Shown here: positions 1 to 8,088 of the stretch, in pieces
How positions within the stretch are numbered: position 1 is the stretch's first letter
Layout of the letters: every line of letters starts with the position of its first letter
Notes under the pieces: generated by a model
What the model saw: the letters and a program-made list of their open reading frames with translations, nothing else
Database searches by the model: none
Told to the model about the DNA's origin: nothing
Translations under genes and position numbers: made by a program
Origin: Tannockella sp964372125
GTDB taxonomy: Bacteria; Bacillota_I; Bacilli_A; Erysipelotrichales; Coprobacillaceae
Assembly (NCBI GenBank): GCA_964372125.1
Contig: CAYJPL010000002.1
Location: forward strand, 49,676-113,675
DNA length: 64,000 nt
Direction: 5' to 3'

Positions 1-1
1 T

Positions 2-796
2 GATCTTGGACTTAAAGATACAAATTTTATGAATGCAACTGGAATACATGATGACAACCATTATACAACTGCACGACAAATGGGTGAAATCACAAGAATT
101 GCAATAGAGAATGAAAAATTTTATGAAATTTTTACAACATATAGCTATACAAGTTCAAACGATCTACATGATTGGGCAAATTTAGCATTGTTATATGGAA
201 CATGGCAAGATTTAGACATTAGTAATATTATTGGGTGTAAATCTGGATTTACAGATGAGGCACAAAGCTGTTTAGCTTCATTAGTGGAGATAGATGGACG
301 TTTAACTATTACAGTTACTGCAAAGACTGATTCAGAATTACAAAGTCCTGCGTTGCGTGATACTTTAGCTTTAATGGAATTGGTAGATGAAAAGTATGAT
401 TACATTAAAGTTATTGAAGAAGGCACACAACTTGTTGAAATACCAGTACTTTATGCAAAAAATATTAAACGTTATAAACTAGAAGCACCAGAAGATGTAG
501 TATTATATCTTCCAGTAGGAACAACAATTGATGACTTAGATGTGGAGTTTAATATTGAAGATATTATACCAGATATTAAAATTGGTGATAAATTAGGCAA
601 CTATACTTTATCATTTAATGATAAAGTAATGTATGAAAAAGAAATTATAAGTGATATGGATATTGAAAAAGAAACATTACCTTATATCCAATATTTAATA
701 TTTGATAAATATCTACCATATACAATTGCAGTATGTTTAACAGTTGTTTATATTGCTTTATATTTCTATAAGCCTAAAAAGAAAAATAACCCTTAG
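2..796 (+). CDS. D-alanyl-D-alanine carboxypeptidase (peptidase S11), 3' part
   Basis: The frame is open from the window edge, so the N-terminus, with the catalytic SxxK and SxN motifs, lies outside. The visible part starts with a family-typical stretch (FMNATGIHDDNHYTTARQM) and carries CKSGFTDEA, where most S11 enzymes have KTG: the third motif with Ser for Thr. A C-terminal hydrophobic segment (TIAVCLTVVYIALYFY) followed by lysines would anchor it in the membrane, acting outside the cell on peptidoglycan stem peptides. The stop codon lies inside the stem of a terminator shared with the convergent gene. Family assignment is firm; the exact substrate is not known. Confidence 0.85.
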   Translation, partial: DLGLKDTNFMNATGIHDDNHYTTARQMGEITRIAIENEKFYEIFTTYSYTSSNDLHDWANLALLYGTWQDLDISNIIGCKSGFTDEAQSCLASLVEIDGRLTITVTAKTDSELQSPALRDTLALMELVDEKYDYIKVIEEGTQLVEIPVLYAKNIKRYKLEAPEDVVLYLPVGTTIDDLDVEFNIEDIIPDIKIGDKLGNYTLSFNDKVMYEKEIISDMDIEKETLPYIQYLIFDKYLPYTIAVCLTVVYIALYFYKPKKKNNP

Positions 797-818
797 CATT
801 TTGCTGAGGGTTTTTCAA
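783..818. terminator. Bidirectional terminator between convergent genes
   Basis: An 11-bp stem (788-798 with 802-812, one G-T pair) is flanked by A-rich sequence on the left and a T-run on the right. It can therefore serve both the carboxypeptidase gene and the convergent YczE-like gene. Both stop codons fall in the stem. Confidence 0.85.
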
Positions 819-1446
819 TTACATTTAATTTTTTTAGTATTGGTCTTTGAATTTTTGTAAATAAACCTAGAAGAGGGCCAAAAATAAGCATCCCGATTAT
901 TGTTCCTTCACGAATATATATTTCAAGGTTTAATAGTAAAGCGACAACGATAACTAATAGAATACAAATAATATCAACTATCTGGCGGATTTTATAAAAT
1001 GGAATATGAAGTACTTTTTGAGCTGCTACACATAATCCTTCAAGTGCAAAGGTAACAAGATTTACCGACATTACAATAGCTACACCAAATGCGGCAACTA
1101 TATAACCAATGACTAGTACAATGTAGCGGTGCCAATATATATCTAGAGGGACTGTTTCGATTATTGTAACTAGAGCAATGTTAATTGCGATACCTAATAT
1201 AATACTAAATGGAATTTGTAACACATGACGAATTGAGAATTCTTTTCTTAAGATGATAAATTGCCCAAAGACACAAAAACAATTTAAAATGATACCAATT
1301 GTACCAATTTGAGTATTTGTGATGACACTAGCCGTTTGGGCCATTGCGTCCCATGAACCAACTCCAACAGAAGCTACTATTGTAAGTGCAACCCCAATAC
1401 CGACAAAGATAATACTTATAAATATTATGAATAATTTTTTTAACAT
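793..1446 (-). CDS. YczE/YitT-type integral membrane protein
   Basis: A 217-residue protein that is almost entirely hydrophobic, with about five to six membrane segments. It has the N-terminal pattern of the YczE/YyaS family (GVGSWDAMAQ after the first helix). Family members are polytopic membrane proteins of unknown transport or accessory function. A good ribosome site (AGGAGG, about 10 nt upstream) supports the start. It is monocistronic: its promoter faces the next minus gene's terminator and its end meets the bidirectional terminator. Confidence 0.7.
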   Translation of the reverse strand: MLKKLFIIFISIIFVGIGVALTIVASVGVGSWDAMAQTASVITNTQIGTIGIILNCFCVFGQFIILRKEFSIRHVLQIPFSIILGIAINIALVTIIETVPLDIYWHRYIVLVIGYIVAAFGVAIVMSVNLVTFALEGLCVAAQKVLHIPFYKIRQIVDIICILLVIVVALLLNLEIYIREGTIIGMLIFGPLLGLFTKIQRPILKKLNVIEKPSAKC

Positions 1447-1475
1447 ATAACAAACTGCCTCCTAGCGCATTTTCC

Positions 1476-1504
1476 ATTATACAGTTTGATGTATAATTAT
1501 ACAA
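1476..1504 (-). promoter_or_regulatory. Promoter of the YczE-like gene with embedded palindrome
   Basis: Read on the minus strand: -35 TTGTAT (1499-1504), 17-bp spacer, -10 TATAAT (1476-1481). A perfect 14-bp palindrome, TGTATAATTATACA (1490-1503), overlaps the -35 and is a candidate operator. No cognate regulator is adjacent. Confidence 0.6.
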
Positions 1505-1520
1505 TTATTTTCTTATATAG

Positions 1521-1558
1521 AAAAAAGGTAGCTATACATAAGTACAACTACCTTTTAT
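1521..1558 (-). terminator. Terminator of the small membrane protein gene
   Basis: A 9-bp stem (AAAAGGTAG at 1523-1531 with CTACCTTTT at 1548-1556) is followed, reading minus, by a T-run (1521-1526). The stop codon of the 66-residue gene lies in the stem. Confidence 0.75.
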
Positions 1559-1748
1559 ATTTAGAATCAACAATACGATCAAAATAAAATCCTAAGACTC
1601 TAAATAGTGCCCCGAGTCCCAGTATAATAAAAAGAGCTAAATATGTGTATTGATTGTAGAATAATAATATGACAACAGTAATAATAACCCCAATAAGCAT
1701 TCCTAGAGTCGTACCATATGTCATAAATACAGAACTTTTTTCTTTCAT
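1548..1748 (-). CDS. Small two-helix membrane protein, unknown function
   Basis: 66 residues with two hydrophobic segments (about residues 13-30 and 35-53) and charged ends (MKEKS at the start, DSKYKR at the end). I do not recognise a family. The gene has its own terminator and a purine-rich ribosome site (AGAGGTGG on the minus strand), and is divergent from the DUF523-manA operon. The ribosome site and the terminator suggest it is real. Confidence 0.6.
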   Translation of the reverse strand: MKEKSSVFMTYGTTLGMLIGVIITVVILLFYNQYTYLALFIILGLGALFRVLGFYFDRIVDSKYKR

Positions 1749-1787
1749 AATCCACCTCTTTATCTATTATAACATGCAATGATATTC

Positions 1788-1816
1788 TTGCAAACTATCG
1801 TTTATGTTTATATAAT
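1788..1816 (+). promoter_or_regulatory. Promoter of the DUF523-manA operon
   Basis: -35 TTGCAA (1788-1793), 17-bp spacer, -10 TATAAT (1811-1816), 22 nt before the chosen DUF523 start. This promoter argues against starting the gene further upstream. Confidence 0.7.
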
Positions 1817-1838
1817 TAAAAAGAAAGAGGTGATTTTG

Positions 1839-2306
1839 ATGATTGCAGTTAGTAGCTGTCTTGCCGGTATAGCATGTCGCTATGATGGAAAAGACAACCT
1901 AAATAGCCAGATAAAAGAGTTAGTAGATAATAAGCAAGCAATTTGTATTTGTCCCGAAGTGCTAGGTGGGATGCCAGTACCTAGAAACCCAGTGGAGATT
2001 GTCGGGGATAAAGTACTTACTAAGGATGGCATTGATTGTACTTTAGAGTTTATTGCTGGAGCTAAAAAAAGTTATCAAATCATTAAAGAAAATAATATAT
2101 CATGTGCTATTTTAAAATCAAAAAGTCCTAGTTGTGGATGTGGTAAAATATATGATGGAACCTTTACAAGAAAACTAGTAGAAGGTGACGGAATTACTAG
2201 TGCGTATTTAAAAAAACATGGTATAATGGTTATTGATGAAAATCAAATTGACAAGATAAAGGAGCAAGTATATGGAAAATGTATTATGGTTAAACCCGGT
2301 ATTTAA
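1839..2306 (+). CDS. DUF523 domain-containing protein
   Basis: 155 residues. The N-terminus reads SSCLAGIACRYDGKDN, the hallmark of DUF523, and further Cys-rich motifs (CPEVLGGMPVPR, SPSCGCG) are typical of the family. Members have conserved cysteines, but I know of no established reaction. The start is set by AGAAAGAGGTG just upstream of ATG 1839; the longer open frame from 1779 would begin upstream of the promoter. It overlaps manA by 35 nt, so the two are co-transcribed. Confidence 0.85.
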   Translation: MIAVSSCLAGIACRYDGKDNLNSQIKELVDNKQAICICPEVLGGMPVPRNPVEIVGDKVLTKDGIDCTLEFIAGAKKSYQIIKENNISCAILKSKSPSCGCGKIYDGTFTRKLVEGDGITSAYLKKHGIMVIDENQIDKIKEQVYGKCIMVKPGI

Positions 2307-3207
2307 AGAAATGATTTGGGGTGGAAAAAAATTAAGAGATGTATATGGTTATGATATCCCTAGTGATAAAACAGGTGAATGTTGGGCAATATCAGCCCAT
2401 AAAAACGGTGACTGTCTAATTAGTGAGGGACAGTATGCTGGAAAAACGTTATCATGGTTATGGAATAATCACCGTGAATTATTTGGAAATATAGAAGGTG
2501 ATGAGTTCCCGTTATTAGTAAAAATCATAGATGCAAATAATGACTTATCAGTACAAGTTCACCCAGATGATACTTATGCAAAAGCTAATGAAAATTCATT
2601 AGGTAAAGAAGAATGTTGGTATGTTTTACAAGCTGATGAAGGAACAAAAATGGTTATGGGTCACCATGCTAAAACTAGAGAAGAATTAGTAAATGCTATA
2701 GAGAATGATGACTACGATAATTTATTAAATTCATTTGAAGTAAATGAAGGAGATTTCTTTAATATTCCAACAGGTACTATTCATGCAATTTGTAGTGGCT
2801 CAATGATTTATGAAGCACAACAATCATCAGATATTACATATCGTGTGTATGATTATAATCGTAAAGATGACATGGGAAACACTAGAGAACTACATGTACA
2901 ACAGTCAATTGATGTAACTACTGTTCCATTTGTAAGTAGTACACTTGATAATCATGAAGCAATGCCAATTGAAAATGGTACAAAGAAATTAATGGTGGCT
3001 GGAAAATACTTTACAGTTCATAAATATGACTTGACAGGAAAAAATACCATCACAAATGAAAAACCATTTATGATGGTAAGTGTACTAAATGGTAGTGGTA
3101 CATTAGCAGGTAAATCAGTAAAAGCAGGAGCACATTGTTTAATCTTAGCAGATCAAAAAGAATTTGATTGTAGTGGAGATATGACAGTGATGGTGTGTAC
3201 ATTATAA
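2272..3207 (+). CDS. manA: Mannose-6-phosphate isomerase, class I
   Basis: 311 residues, the length of the short Bacillus-type ManA. It interconverts mannose-6-phosphate and fructose-6-phosphate in the cytoplasm and needs zinc. The metal-binding pattern is visible: Gln95 and His97 in VQVHPDD, Glu114 in GKEECWYV, and a late His in GTIHAI (about residue 171). Ribosome site AAAGGAG. It is the second gene of the DUF523 operon, and its stop overlaps the next start (TAATG). Confidence 0.93.
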   Translation: MENVLWLNPVFKEMIWGGKKLRDVYGYDIPSDKTGECWAISAHKNGDCLISEGQYAGKTLSWLWNNHRELFGNIEGDEFPLLVKIIDANNDLSVQVHPDDTYAKANENSLGKEECWYVLQADEGTKMVMGHHAKTREELVNAIENDDYDNLLNSFEVNEGDFFNIPTGTIHAICSGSMIYEAQQSSDITYRVYDYNRKDDMGNTRELHVQQSIDVTTVPFVSSTLDNHEAMPIENGTKKLMVAGKYFTVHKYDLTGKNTITNEKPFMMVSVLNGSGTLAGKSVKAGAHCLILADQKEFDCSGDMTVMVCTL

Positions 3208-3503
3208 TGAATTGCCAAGAATGTGATTACGAATTTAATATCTTTAAGTTCGCTTATCGTTCAATCCGTAAGTGTCCAAAATGCGGAAAAATGTATGATA
3301 TGATTTTTCCTACTGGACTTACGATGGTATCAATTGTACTGTCGTTAATAATTTGTATGCTTATTACTTTATCTGCAAGCTATAATTTAGCTGTGAACAT
3401 TTCAATATTTATTTTGGTATACTACTTAGTAGATGTATTATTTAAAATTATATGTATCTATACAAATAATTATAAAATTATTGAATTTAATTCATTGAAA
3501 TAA
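3207..3503 (+). CDS. Small membrane protein with N-terminal zinc ribbon
   Basis: 98 residues. The N-terminus has a two-CxxC zinc-ribbon pattern (CQEC, then CPKC about 20 residues later), followed by two hydrophobic helices (about residues 38-57 and 63-85). The start at 3207 overlaps the manA stop as TAATG, implying translational coupling. No known family is recognised. It is probably a membrane-bound protein with a cytoplasmic zinc ribbon. Confidence 0.65.
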   Translation: MNCQECDYEFNIFKFAYRSIRKCPKCGKMYDMIFPTGLTMVSIVLSLIICMLITLSASYNLAVNISIFILVYYLVDVLFKIICIYTNNYKIIEFNSLK

Positions 3504-3664
3504 CATTTATTAAAAGAAGGATAACATAGCTTACTACTCACAAAGAAACATTGAACATTAGTGGATTTGTAGGTAGGTATACTTGCTAAAATTAGTTTGA
3601 AACATTGTTTTTGCTGTGATGTTCTTTTTTGAAGATTATTCATCTTTGAAAGGAGTAGCAATTT

Positions 3665-3991
3665 ATGATTGGAAAAGAAGTAACGGTTACTATTGATAGA
3701 CCAATAAATTCAGTTCACCCTAAATACAAAGATATGATTTATCCAATAAATTATGGTTATATAGAAAATGTTTTTGCACCTGATGGAGATGAACAAGATG
3801 CCTATATATTAGGTGTTGATGTTCCAATAACTACTTTCACAGGAGTGATCATAGCAATTATTCATAGAAATGATGATGTTGAAGAAAAATGGGTAGTAGC
3901 ACCTAAAGATAAATCATTTACTTTGGAAGAAGTGAAAAATGCAACATATTTTACAGAACAATATTTTGATAGTATAATACTCATGAAATGA
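3665..3991 (+). CDS. Inorganic pyrophosphatase-like protein, short form
   Basis: 108 residues, clearly shorter than the usual type I Ppa (about 175). It keeps the family signature: the IYPINYGYIE motif, then APDGDEQDAYILG, holding the Asp cluster that binds metal and pyrophosphate, then IIAIIHR and EEKWVVAP. Short homologues are common in Clostridia-like genomes. A cytoplasmic pyrophosphate-hydrolysing role is inferred. The AAAGGAG ribosome site sits 9 nt before the ATG. About 160 nt of non-coding sequence precede it; I saw no convincing promoter there. Confidence 0.75.
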   Translation: MIGKEVTVTIDRPINSVHPKYKDMIYPINYGYIENVFAPDGDEQDAYILGVDVPITTFTGVIIAIIHRNDDVEEKWVVAPKDKSFTLEEVKNATYFTEQYFDSIILMK

Positions 3992-4010
3992 GTACAATTT
4001 AAAGAAATTA

Positions 4011-4046
4011 AAACTACCAATATCAACTTTGATATTGGTAGTTTTT
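4011..4046 (+). terminator. Terminator after the pyrophosphatase gene
   Basis: A long perfect stem, 4011-4026 with 4029-4044 (core CTACCAATATCA / TGATATTGGTAG), ends in a T-run. Confidence 0.85.
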
Positions 4047-4088
4047 CTCTTTACAGGTGTCCGGTATAGTTTTTTCTTCTTATATTTG

Positions 4089-4127
4089 ATATGGTAATCT
4101 ATAGTATTATAGATTACCATATTTTTA
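4089..4127. terminator. Second hairpin before the malic enzyme gene
   Basis: A perfect 15-bp stem (4089-4103 with 4108-4122, loop GTAT) followed by TTTTATTTT. It lies between the pyrophosphatase terminator and the malic enzyme promoter. It could be a back-up terminator or insulator; no gene between the two hairpins needs it. Confidence 0.5.
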
Positions 4128-4147
4128 TTTTATTGATAAAATAGTTA

Positions 4148-4156
4148 TGCTATAAT
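4148..4156 (+). promoter_or_regulatory. Extended -10 promoter of the malic enzyme gene
   Basis: TGCTATAAT (TG at 4148-4149, TATAAT at 4151-4156) with no well-spaced -35: an extended -10 element. Confidence 0.55.
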
Positions 4157-4187
4157 GTACAAAAAGTATGTTAAAGGAGAGCGAGTA

Positions 4188-5369
4188 ATGGATATATATC
4201 AACAATCATTAAAAATGCATGAAGAAGTAAAAGGGAAAATTGAGATTAAGTTACGTGTACCACTAGAAACAAAAGAAGATATGTCATTATCTTATACACC
4301 AGGGGTTGCTCAACCATGCCGTGAAATTGCAAAGAACAAAGATGATGTTTATAAGTATACATGGAAACAAAATAGTGTTGCTGTAGTAAGTGATGGTAGC
4401 GCTGTACTTGGACTAGGAAATATTGGACCAGAAGCAGCACTTCCAGTAATGGAAGGAAAAGCTATTTTATTTAAACAATTTGCTGGTATTGATGCAGTGC
4501 CTATCTGTCTTGATGCAACTGATCCAAAAGAAATTATTTCTATTGTAAAAGCAATGGCACCTACATTTGGAGGAATTAATCTTGAGGATATATCGGCACC
4601 AAGATGTGTAGAAATAGAAAGAACACTTATCGAAGAATTAGATATACCAGTATTCCATGACGATCAACATGGTACAGCAATCGTTGCTACCGCCGGTATT
4701 ATTAATGCTCTTAAAGTGGTTAAGAAAGATATAAAAGATTGTACTGTTGTAGTGTCAGGGGCTGGAGCTGCTGGTAGTTCAATTATCAAGATGCTTTCAA
4801 AATTAGGAGCAAAGCAAATTTACGCATATACAATTGATGGAATTATCACTAAAGAAGATATCGATTCTTATGATTTCTTAACAAAAGAACTAGCAGAAAT
4901 CACAAACAGTGAAGCAAAGCGTTTAACAATGGCACAAGCATGCATAGAAGCGGATATTTTCTTAGGAGTATCAGCACCTAAAGTATTATCAAAAGAAATG
5001 GCATCTTCGATAAAGGAAGGGGCTATTGTATTTGCAATGGCAAATCCAGAGCCAGAAATTATGTATGATGAAGCCAAAGAGGCAGGTGTTGCTGTTATGG
5101 GAACAGGCCGATCAGACTATCCAAATCAAATAAATAATGTACTTGCTTTTCCTGGTTTATTTAAGGGGGCATTAAAAGTACAAGCAAGAAAGATTACTGA
5201 AGAAATGAAACTTGCGGCTGCAATTGCAATCGCAAACTTAGTTACAAAAGATGAATTGTGTGCAGAATATGTAGTACCTAGTGCCTTGCACCCTCACGTG
5301 GCTGACGCGGTAGCTGATGCTGTTGCAAAAATCGCTATTGAACAAGGACTAGCACGAATCGTTGAATAA
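4188..5369 (+). CDS. NAD(P)-dependent malic enzyme
   Basis: 393 residues, the size of the short bacterial malic enzymes. It oxidatively decarboxylates malate to pyruvate with NAD(P) and a divalent metal. Visible motifs: SLSYTPGVAQPC near the start, FHDDQHGTA (metal site), the nucleotide-binding VVVSGAGAAGSSI, and FAMANPEPEI. ATG 4188 is preceded by AAAGGAGAG; the longer frame from 4155 overlaps the promoter. It is monocistronic between two hairpins. Its pyruvate could feed the pyruvate formate-lyase at the right end. NAD versus NADP preference cannot be read safely. Confidence 0.92.
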   Translation: MDIYQQSLKMHEEVKGKIEIKLRVPLETKEDMSLSYTPGVAQPCREIAKNKDDVYKYTWKQNSVAVVSDGSAVLGLGNIGPEAALPVMEGKAILFKQFAGIDAVPICLDATDPKEIISIVKAMAPTFGGINLEDISAPRCVEIERTLIEELDIPVFHDDQHGTAIVATAGIINALKVVKKDIKDCTVVVSGAGAAGSSIIKMLSKLGAKQIYAYTIDGIITKEDIDSYDFLTKELAEITNSEAKRLTMAQACIEADIFLGVSAPKVLSKEMASSIKEGAIVFAMANPEPEIMYDEAKEAGVAVMGTGRSDYPNQINNVLAFPGLFKGALKVQARKITEEMKLAAAIAIANLVTKDELCAEYVVPSALHPHVADAVADAVAKIAIEQGLARIVE

Positions 5370-5372
5370 TAT

Positions 5373-5400
5373 AAAGACACATCAAATTGATGTGTCTTTT
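5373..5400 (+). terminator. Terminator after the malic enzyme gene
   Basis: A 12-bp stem (5373-5384 with 5388-5399, ACACATCA / TGATGTGT core) ending in TTTT. The convergent metallo-hydrolase gene ends 2 nt later. Confidence 0.8.
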
Positions 5401-5401
5401 C

Positions 5402-6061
5402 CTATAAATTCATCTCCAAGAATTCGTCTCGTTTATTAACTTTTATGATGTTTGGCTGCTGTAAATAGCTTTCAAGTAATGCATTTGTTTTATTATATTG
5501 TCCAAAATAGTGCATGCAGATAATGTTTTTACAGCGAACACGTTCTAGAATATAATCTATGCCTAGGTTTATGTATTGTTCTTGGCGTACATCAAATACA
5601 ACCATCATGATATCAAATTGGATATCTTTTATTTTTTGTATTTCACGACTAAATATTTCTTTTTGTGTTTGATTTTCCTCAATAGTATTTTCTTCAAAGT
5701 GCCACCAATGTAAATCACCAGCATGAAAAATGTTTAATCCTTCTACTTGCACAATAAATGCAACACCTATATCACTAGAATCTAAAGTAGTGACTTTTAA
5801 TGTATCAATTTCATAGGTATTATTTGGTGAAACTTTAATCCCATCCCCGTCAATATCATCAGATAAAATATAAGTACAATGAGGATGATCTATTTTATAA
5901 ATATCACTACTAAAATGGTCACGGTGACTGTGGCTAGAAAAAACATACAATGACTTTTCTTTACTTATTGTTGAAATATCACCTTTATAATAATCAAATA
6001 GTAATGTTACAGTTTCTAATTCTATATAAAATCCTGAATGAAATAAATGTTTTACTTTCAT
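5402..6061 (-). CDS. MBL-fold metal-dependent hydrolase
   Basis: 219 residues with the beta-lactamase-fold signature HSHRDH (HxHxDH) at about residue 44, a later metal ligand in FHAGDLHWWH, and CMHYF near the C-terminus. This is the UlaG/YtkL-like branch with a single domain and no fused partner. The substrate is unknown. It lies 30 nt downstream of yebC on the same strand and is probably co-transcribed with it. Confidence 0.8.
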   Translation of the reverse strand: MKVKHLFHSGFYIELETVTLLFDYYKGDISTISKEKSLYVFSSHSHRDHFSSDIYKIDHPHCTYILSDDIDGDGIKVSPNNTYEIDTLKVTTLDSSDIGVAFIVQVEGLNIFHAGDLHWWHFEENTIEENQTQKEIFSREIQKIKDIQFDIMMVVFDVRQEQYINLGIDYILERVRCKNIICMHYFGQYNKTNALLESYLQQPNIIKVNKRDEFLEMNL

Positions 6062-6091
6062 AACTTTCCTCCAACTATGATAAAAGGGAGA

Positions 6092-6823
6092 TTACTCTCC
6101 CTCATAATTTTTAACATTGTGAATGATTGTATCAACGTCATCACATTCATTTAATAAATGATTTAAACGTTCAAATAACATCATATCATCACCCTCAAGT
6201 TCAACATATTCTTGCGGGAATGTAGAAATTTCTTCAACATCAAATTCAGCAGTTGGACAAGCTGTCTCAATTGCTTCTTTCATACGATATAAATCTTGTG
6301 GTTCACCTGTAAGTTCAATACTACCATCATCATGTACTTCGATTTCTTTTGCATCAACATCAGCCATAATTAATGCTTCTAATGTAGCTTCTTCATCTAA
6401 TCCTTTAAATGATAGAATAGATACTGTTTCATATGCGTATGATACTGAACCTTCACTACCTAATTTGGATTTTGATTTTGTAAATGCAGGACGAACATGC
6501 GAAATAGTACGATTAATATTATCTGTTAGACATTTTACAATAATTGTTGAACCATTTGGTCCATATCCTTCAAATTGTAATTCATCGTAGTTTTCAGTTG
6601 CACCACTATTTACTTTATCAATTGCACGTTTGATTACATCACCTGGCACTTGATCTTTCTTTGCTTTTTCAATTAAACGTCGTAATGTTAAGTTAGAATC
6701 AGGATCAGTACCTGACTGTTTTGCACTTAAATAAATTTCTTTTCCATAACGAGAGTATACTTTTGTTTTTGCAGCAGCAGTTTTTGCCATTGCAACTTTA
6801 CGTACCTCATGAGCTCTACCCAT
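6092..6823 (-). CDS. yebC: YebC/TACO1-family protein
   Basis: 243 residues with the invariant start MGRAHEVRKVAMAKT and the family motifs GYGPNG and PAFTKSKSKLG. YebC-type proteins were long called transcriptional regulators; newer work links the family to ribosome function at difficult peptide sequences. The direct role here is not readable. The gene has a strong ribosome site (AAGGAGG) and is divergent from the FAD-oxidoreductase operon. Confidence 0.93.
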   Translation of the reverse strand: MGRAHEVRKVAMAKTAAAKTKVYSRYGKEIYLSAKQSGTDPDSNLTLRRLIEKAKKDQVPGDVIKRAIDKVNSGATENYDELQFEGYGPNGSTIIVKCLTDNINRTISHVRPAFTKSKSKLGSEGSVSYAYETVSILSFKGLDEEATLEALIMADVDAKEIEVHDDGSIELTGEPQDLYRMKEAIETACPTAEFDVEEISTFPQEYVELEGDDMMLFERLNHLLNECDDVDTIIHNVKNYEGE

Positions 6824-6925
6824 TGTATTTCCTCCTTGATTAAATCACGCGTTATTATTATACCTATATTGTACTGAAATTTCAAGGGGACATGGCAATT
6901 TCTAATGTAATGTTGAGGGTAACTG

Positions 6926-6934
6926 TGCTATAAT
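6926..6934 (+). promoter_or_regulatory. Extended -10 promoter of the flavoprotein operon
   Basis: TGCTATAAT, identical in form to the element before the malic enzyme and pfl genes, 21 nt before the ATG and without a well-spaced -35. Confidence 0.5.
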
Positions 6935-6954
6935 TACACAAACGAGGTGACAAA

Positions 6955-8088
6955 ATGAATACGATAATAGTTGTTGGTGGAGGTGCATCAGGTCTAGCCT
7001 GTGCAAGTGTACTCGCGGGTAGTGATAACAATGTAATAATATTAGAGCAAGCAGAGCGCTGTGGTAAAAAAATACTTGCTACAGGTAATGGTAGATGTAA
7101 TATCTCAAATGAGAATATGGATATATCTTTTTTTAATGAAGGTAACTCAATAATAGAAAAAATCATTAAAGAATTTGATATAGTCAAATTCTTTAGTGAA
7201 AAAGGAATGCTTGTAAAAAAAGAGGGAAGCTTGTACTATCCCTTTAGTAACCAAGCGATAACTGTAAAAGAAGTTCTTGAAAGACAGTGTCAGAACTGTA
7301 GTATCATTACAAATACGACAGTTTTGTCTATTGAAGAAATTGATAACGGCTACTATGTAGAAACAAATGCAGGAACCTATCAAGCAGATTATGTAGTTGT
7401 TGCAACTGGGAGTCCAGCATCTAAGTTATCTGGAAATAATAACTTACTACCATTATCTAAGTGGAATATTGATATCAAGGAGTGGAAACCAAGTCTTGTA
7501 TCTTTATATACTAAACCATGCTATAAGAAATTAAAAGGTGTGCGTACAAAAGCACGAGTATCTCTTCTAGTGGATGGCAAATGTGTTGAATATAGAGATG
7601 GTGAAGTACAATTCACAGATTATGGCATCTCTGGAATATGCATCATGCAATTATCAAGATTTTATCATCGAAATTGTAATAAAAAGGTTGAAATATCCAT
7701 TGATTTATGTAAAGATTATTCAGCGTTAGAAATCAAGCGATTATTGAAGCAACGTTTAGAACAATTTGGTGGATATTATTATCAAGGTATGTTCAATGAT
7801 AAACTGGCAAATATAATTGAAGAAAATAATTTATATGTCAAAGATATTCGCTTTACAGTACTACAAACAAGAGCAACGGAATTTGCTCAAGTTATGCAAG
7901 GTGGAGTCGTATTAAGTCAAATAAATGATGATTTAGAATTAAAAGAATATAAAAATGTATTTATTGGTGGTGAAGTATTAGATGTTGATGGAGATTGTGG
8001 AGGGTATAACTTACATTTTGCATTTGCTTCTGGATACTATATTGCAAGTAAAATACTAGATAGGATAAAATATGTTACAAATAAATAA
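6955..8088 (+). CDS. BaiN/HI0933-type FAD-dependent oxidoreductase
   Basis: 377 residues. An N-terminal Rossmann motif (VVGGGASGLACA) binds FAD, followed by the family-diagnostic GKKILATGNGRCNISN. The C-terminus has FIGGEVLDVDGDCGGYNLHFAFASG, typical of this family. Members are cytoplasmic flavoproteins; one relative (BaiN) acts on bile-acid intermediates, but most have no known substrate. The start follows GAGGTG. It overlaps the next flavoprotein gene by 17 nt, so the two form one operon. Confidence 0.85.
   Translation: MNTIIVVGGGASGLACASVLAGSDNNVIILEQAERCGKKILATGNGRCNISNENMDISFFNEGNSIIEKIIKEFDIVKFFSEKGMLVKKEGSLYYPFSNQAITVKEVLERQCQNCSIITNTTVLSIEEIDNGYYVETNAGTYQADYVVVATGSPASKLSGNNNLLPLSKWNIDIKEWKPSLVSLYTKPCYKKLKGVRTKARVSLLVDGKCVEYRDGEVQFTDYGISGICIMQLSRFYHRNCNKKVEISIDLCKDYSALEIKRLLKQRLEQFGGYYYQGMFNDKLANIIEENNLYVKDIRFTVLQTRATEFAQVMQGGVVLSQINDDLELKEYKNVFIGGEVLDVDGDCGGYNLHFAFASGYYIASKILDRIKYVTNK

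Noticed and set aside
3504..3664. Riboswitch or small gene before the pyrophosphatase gene
   Set aside because: 160 nt with a repeated GAAACATTG but no stable stem, no ribosome-site-linked ORF and no match to a known RNA class.
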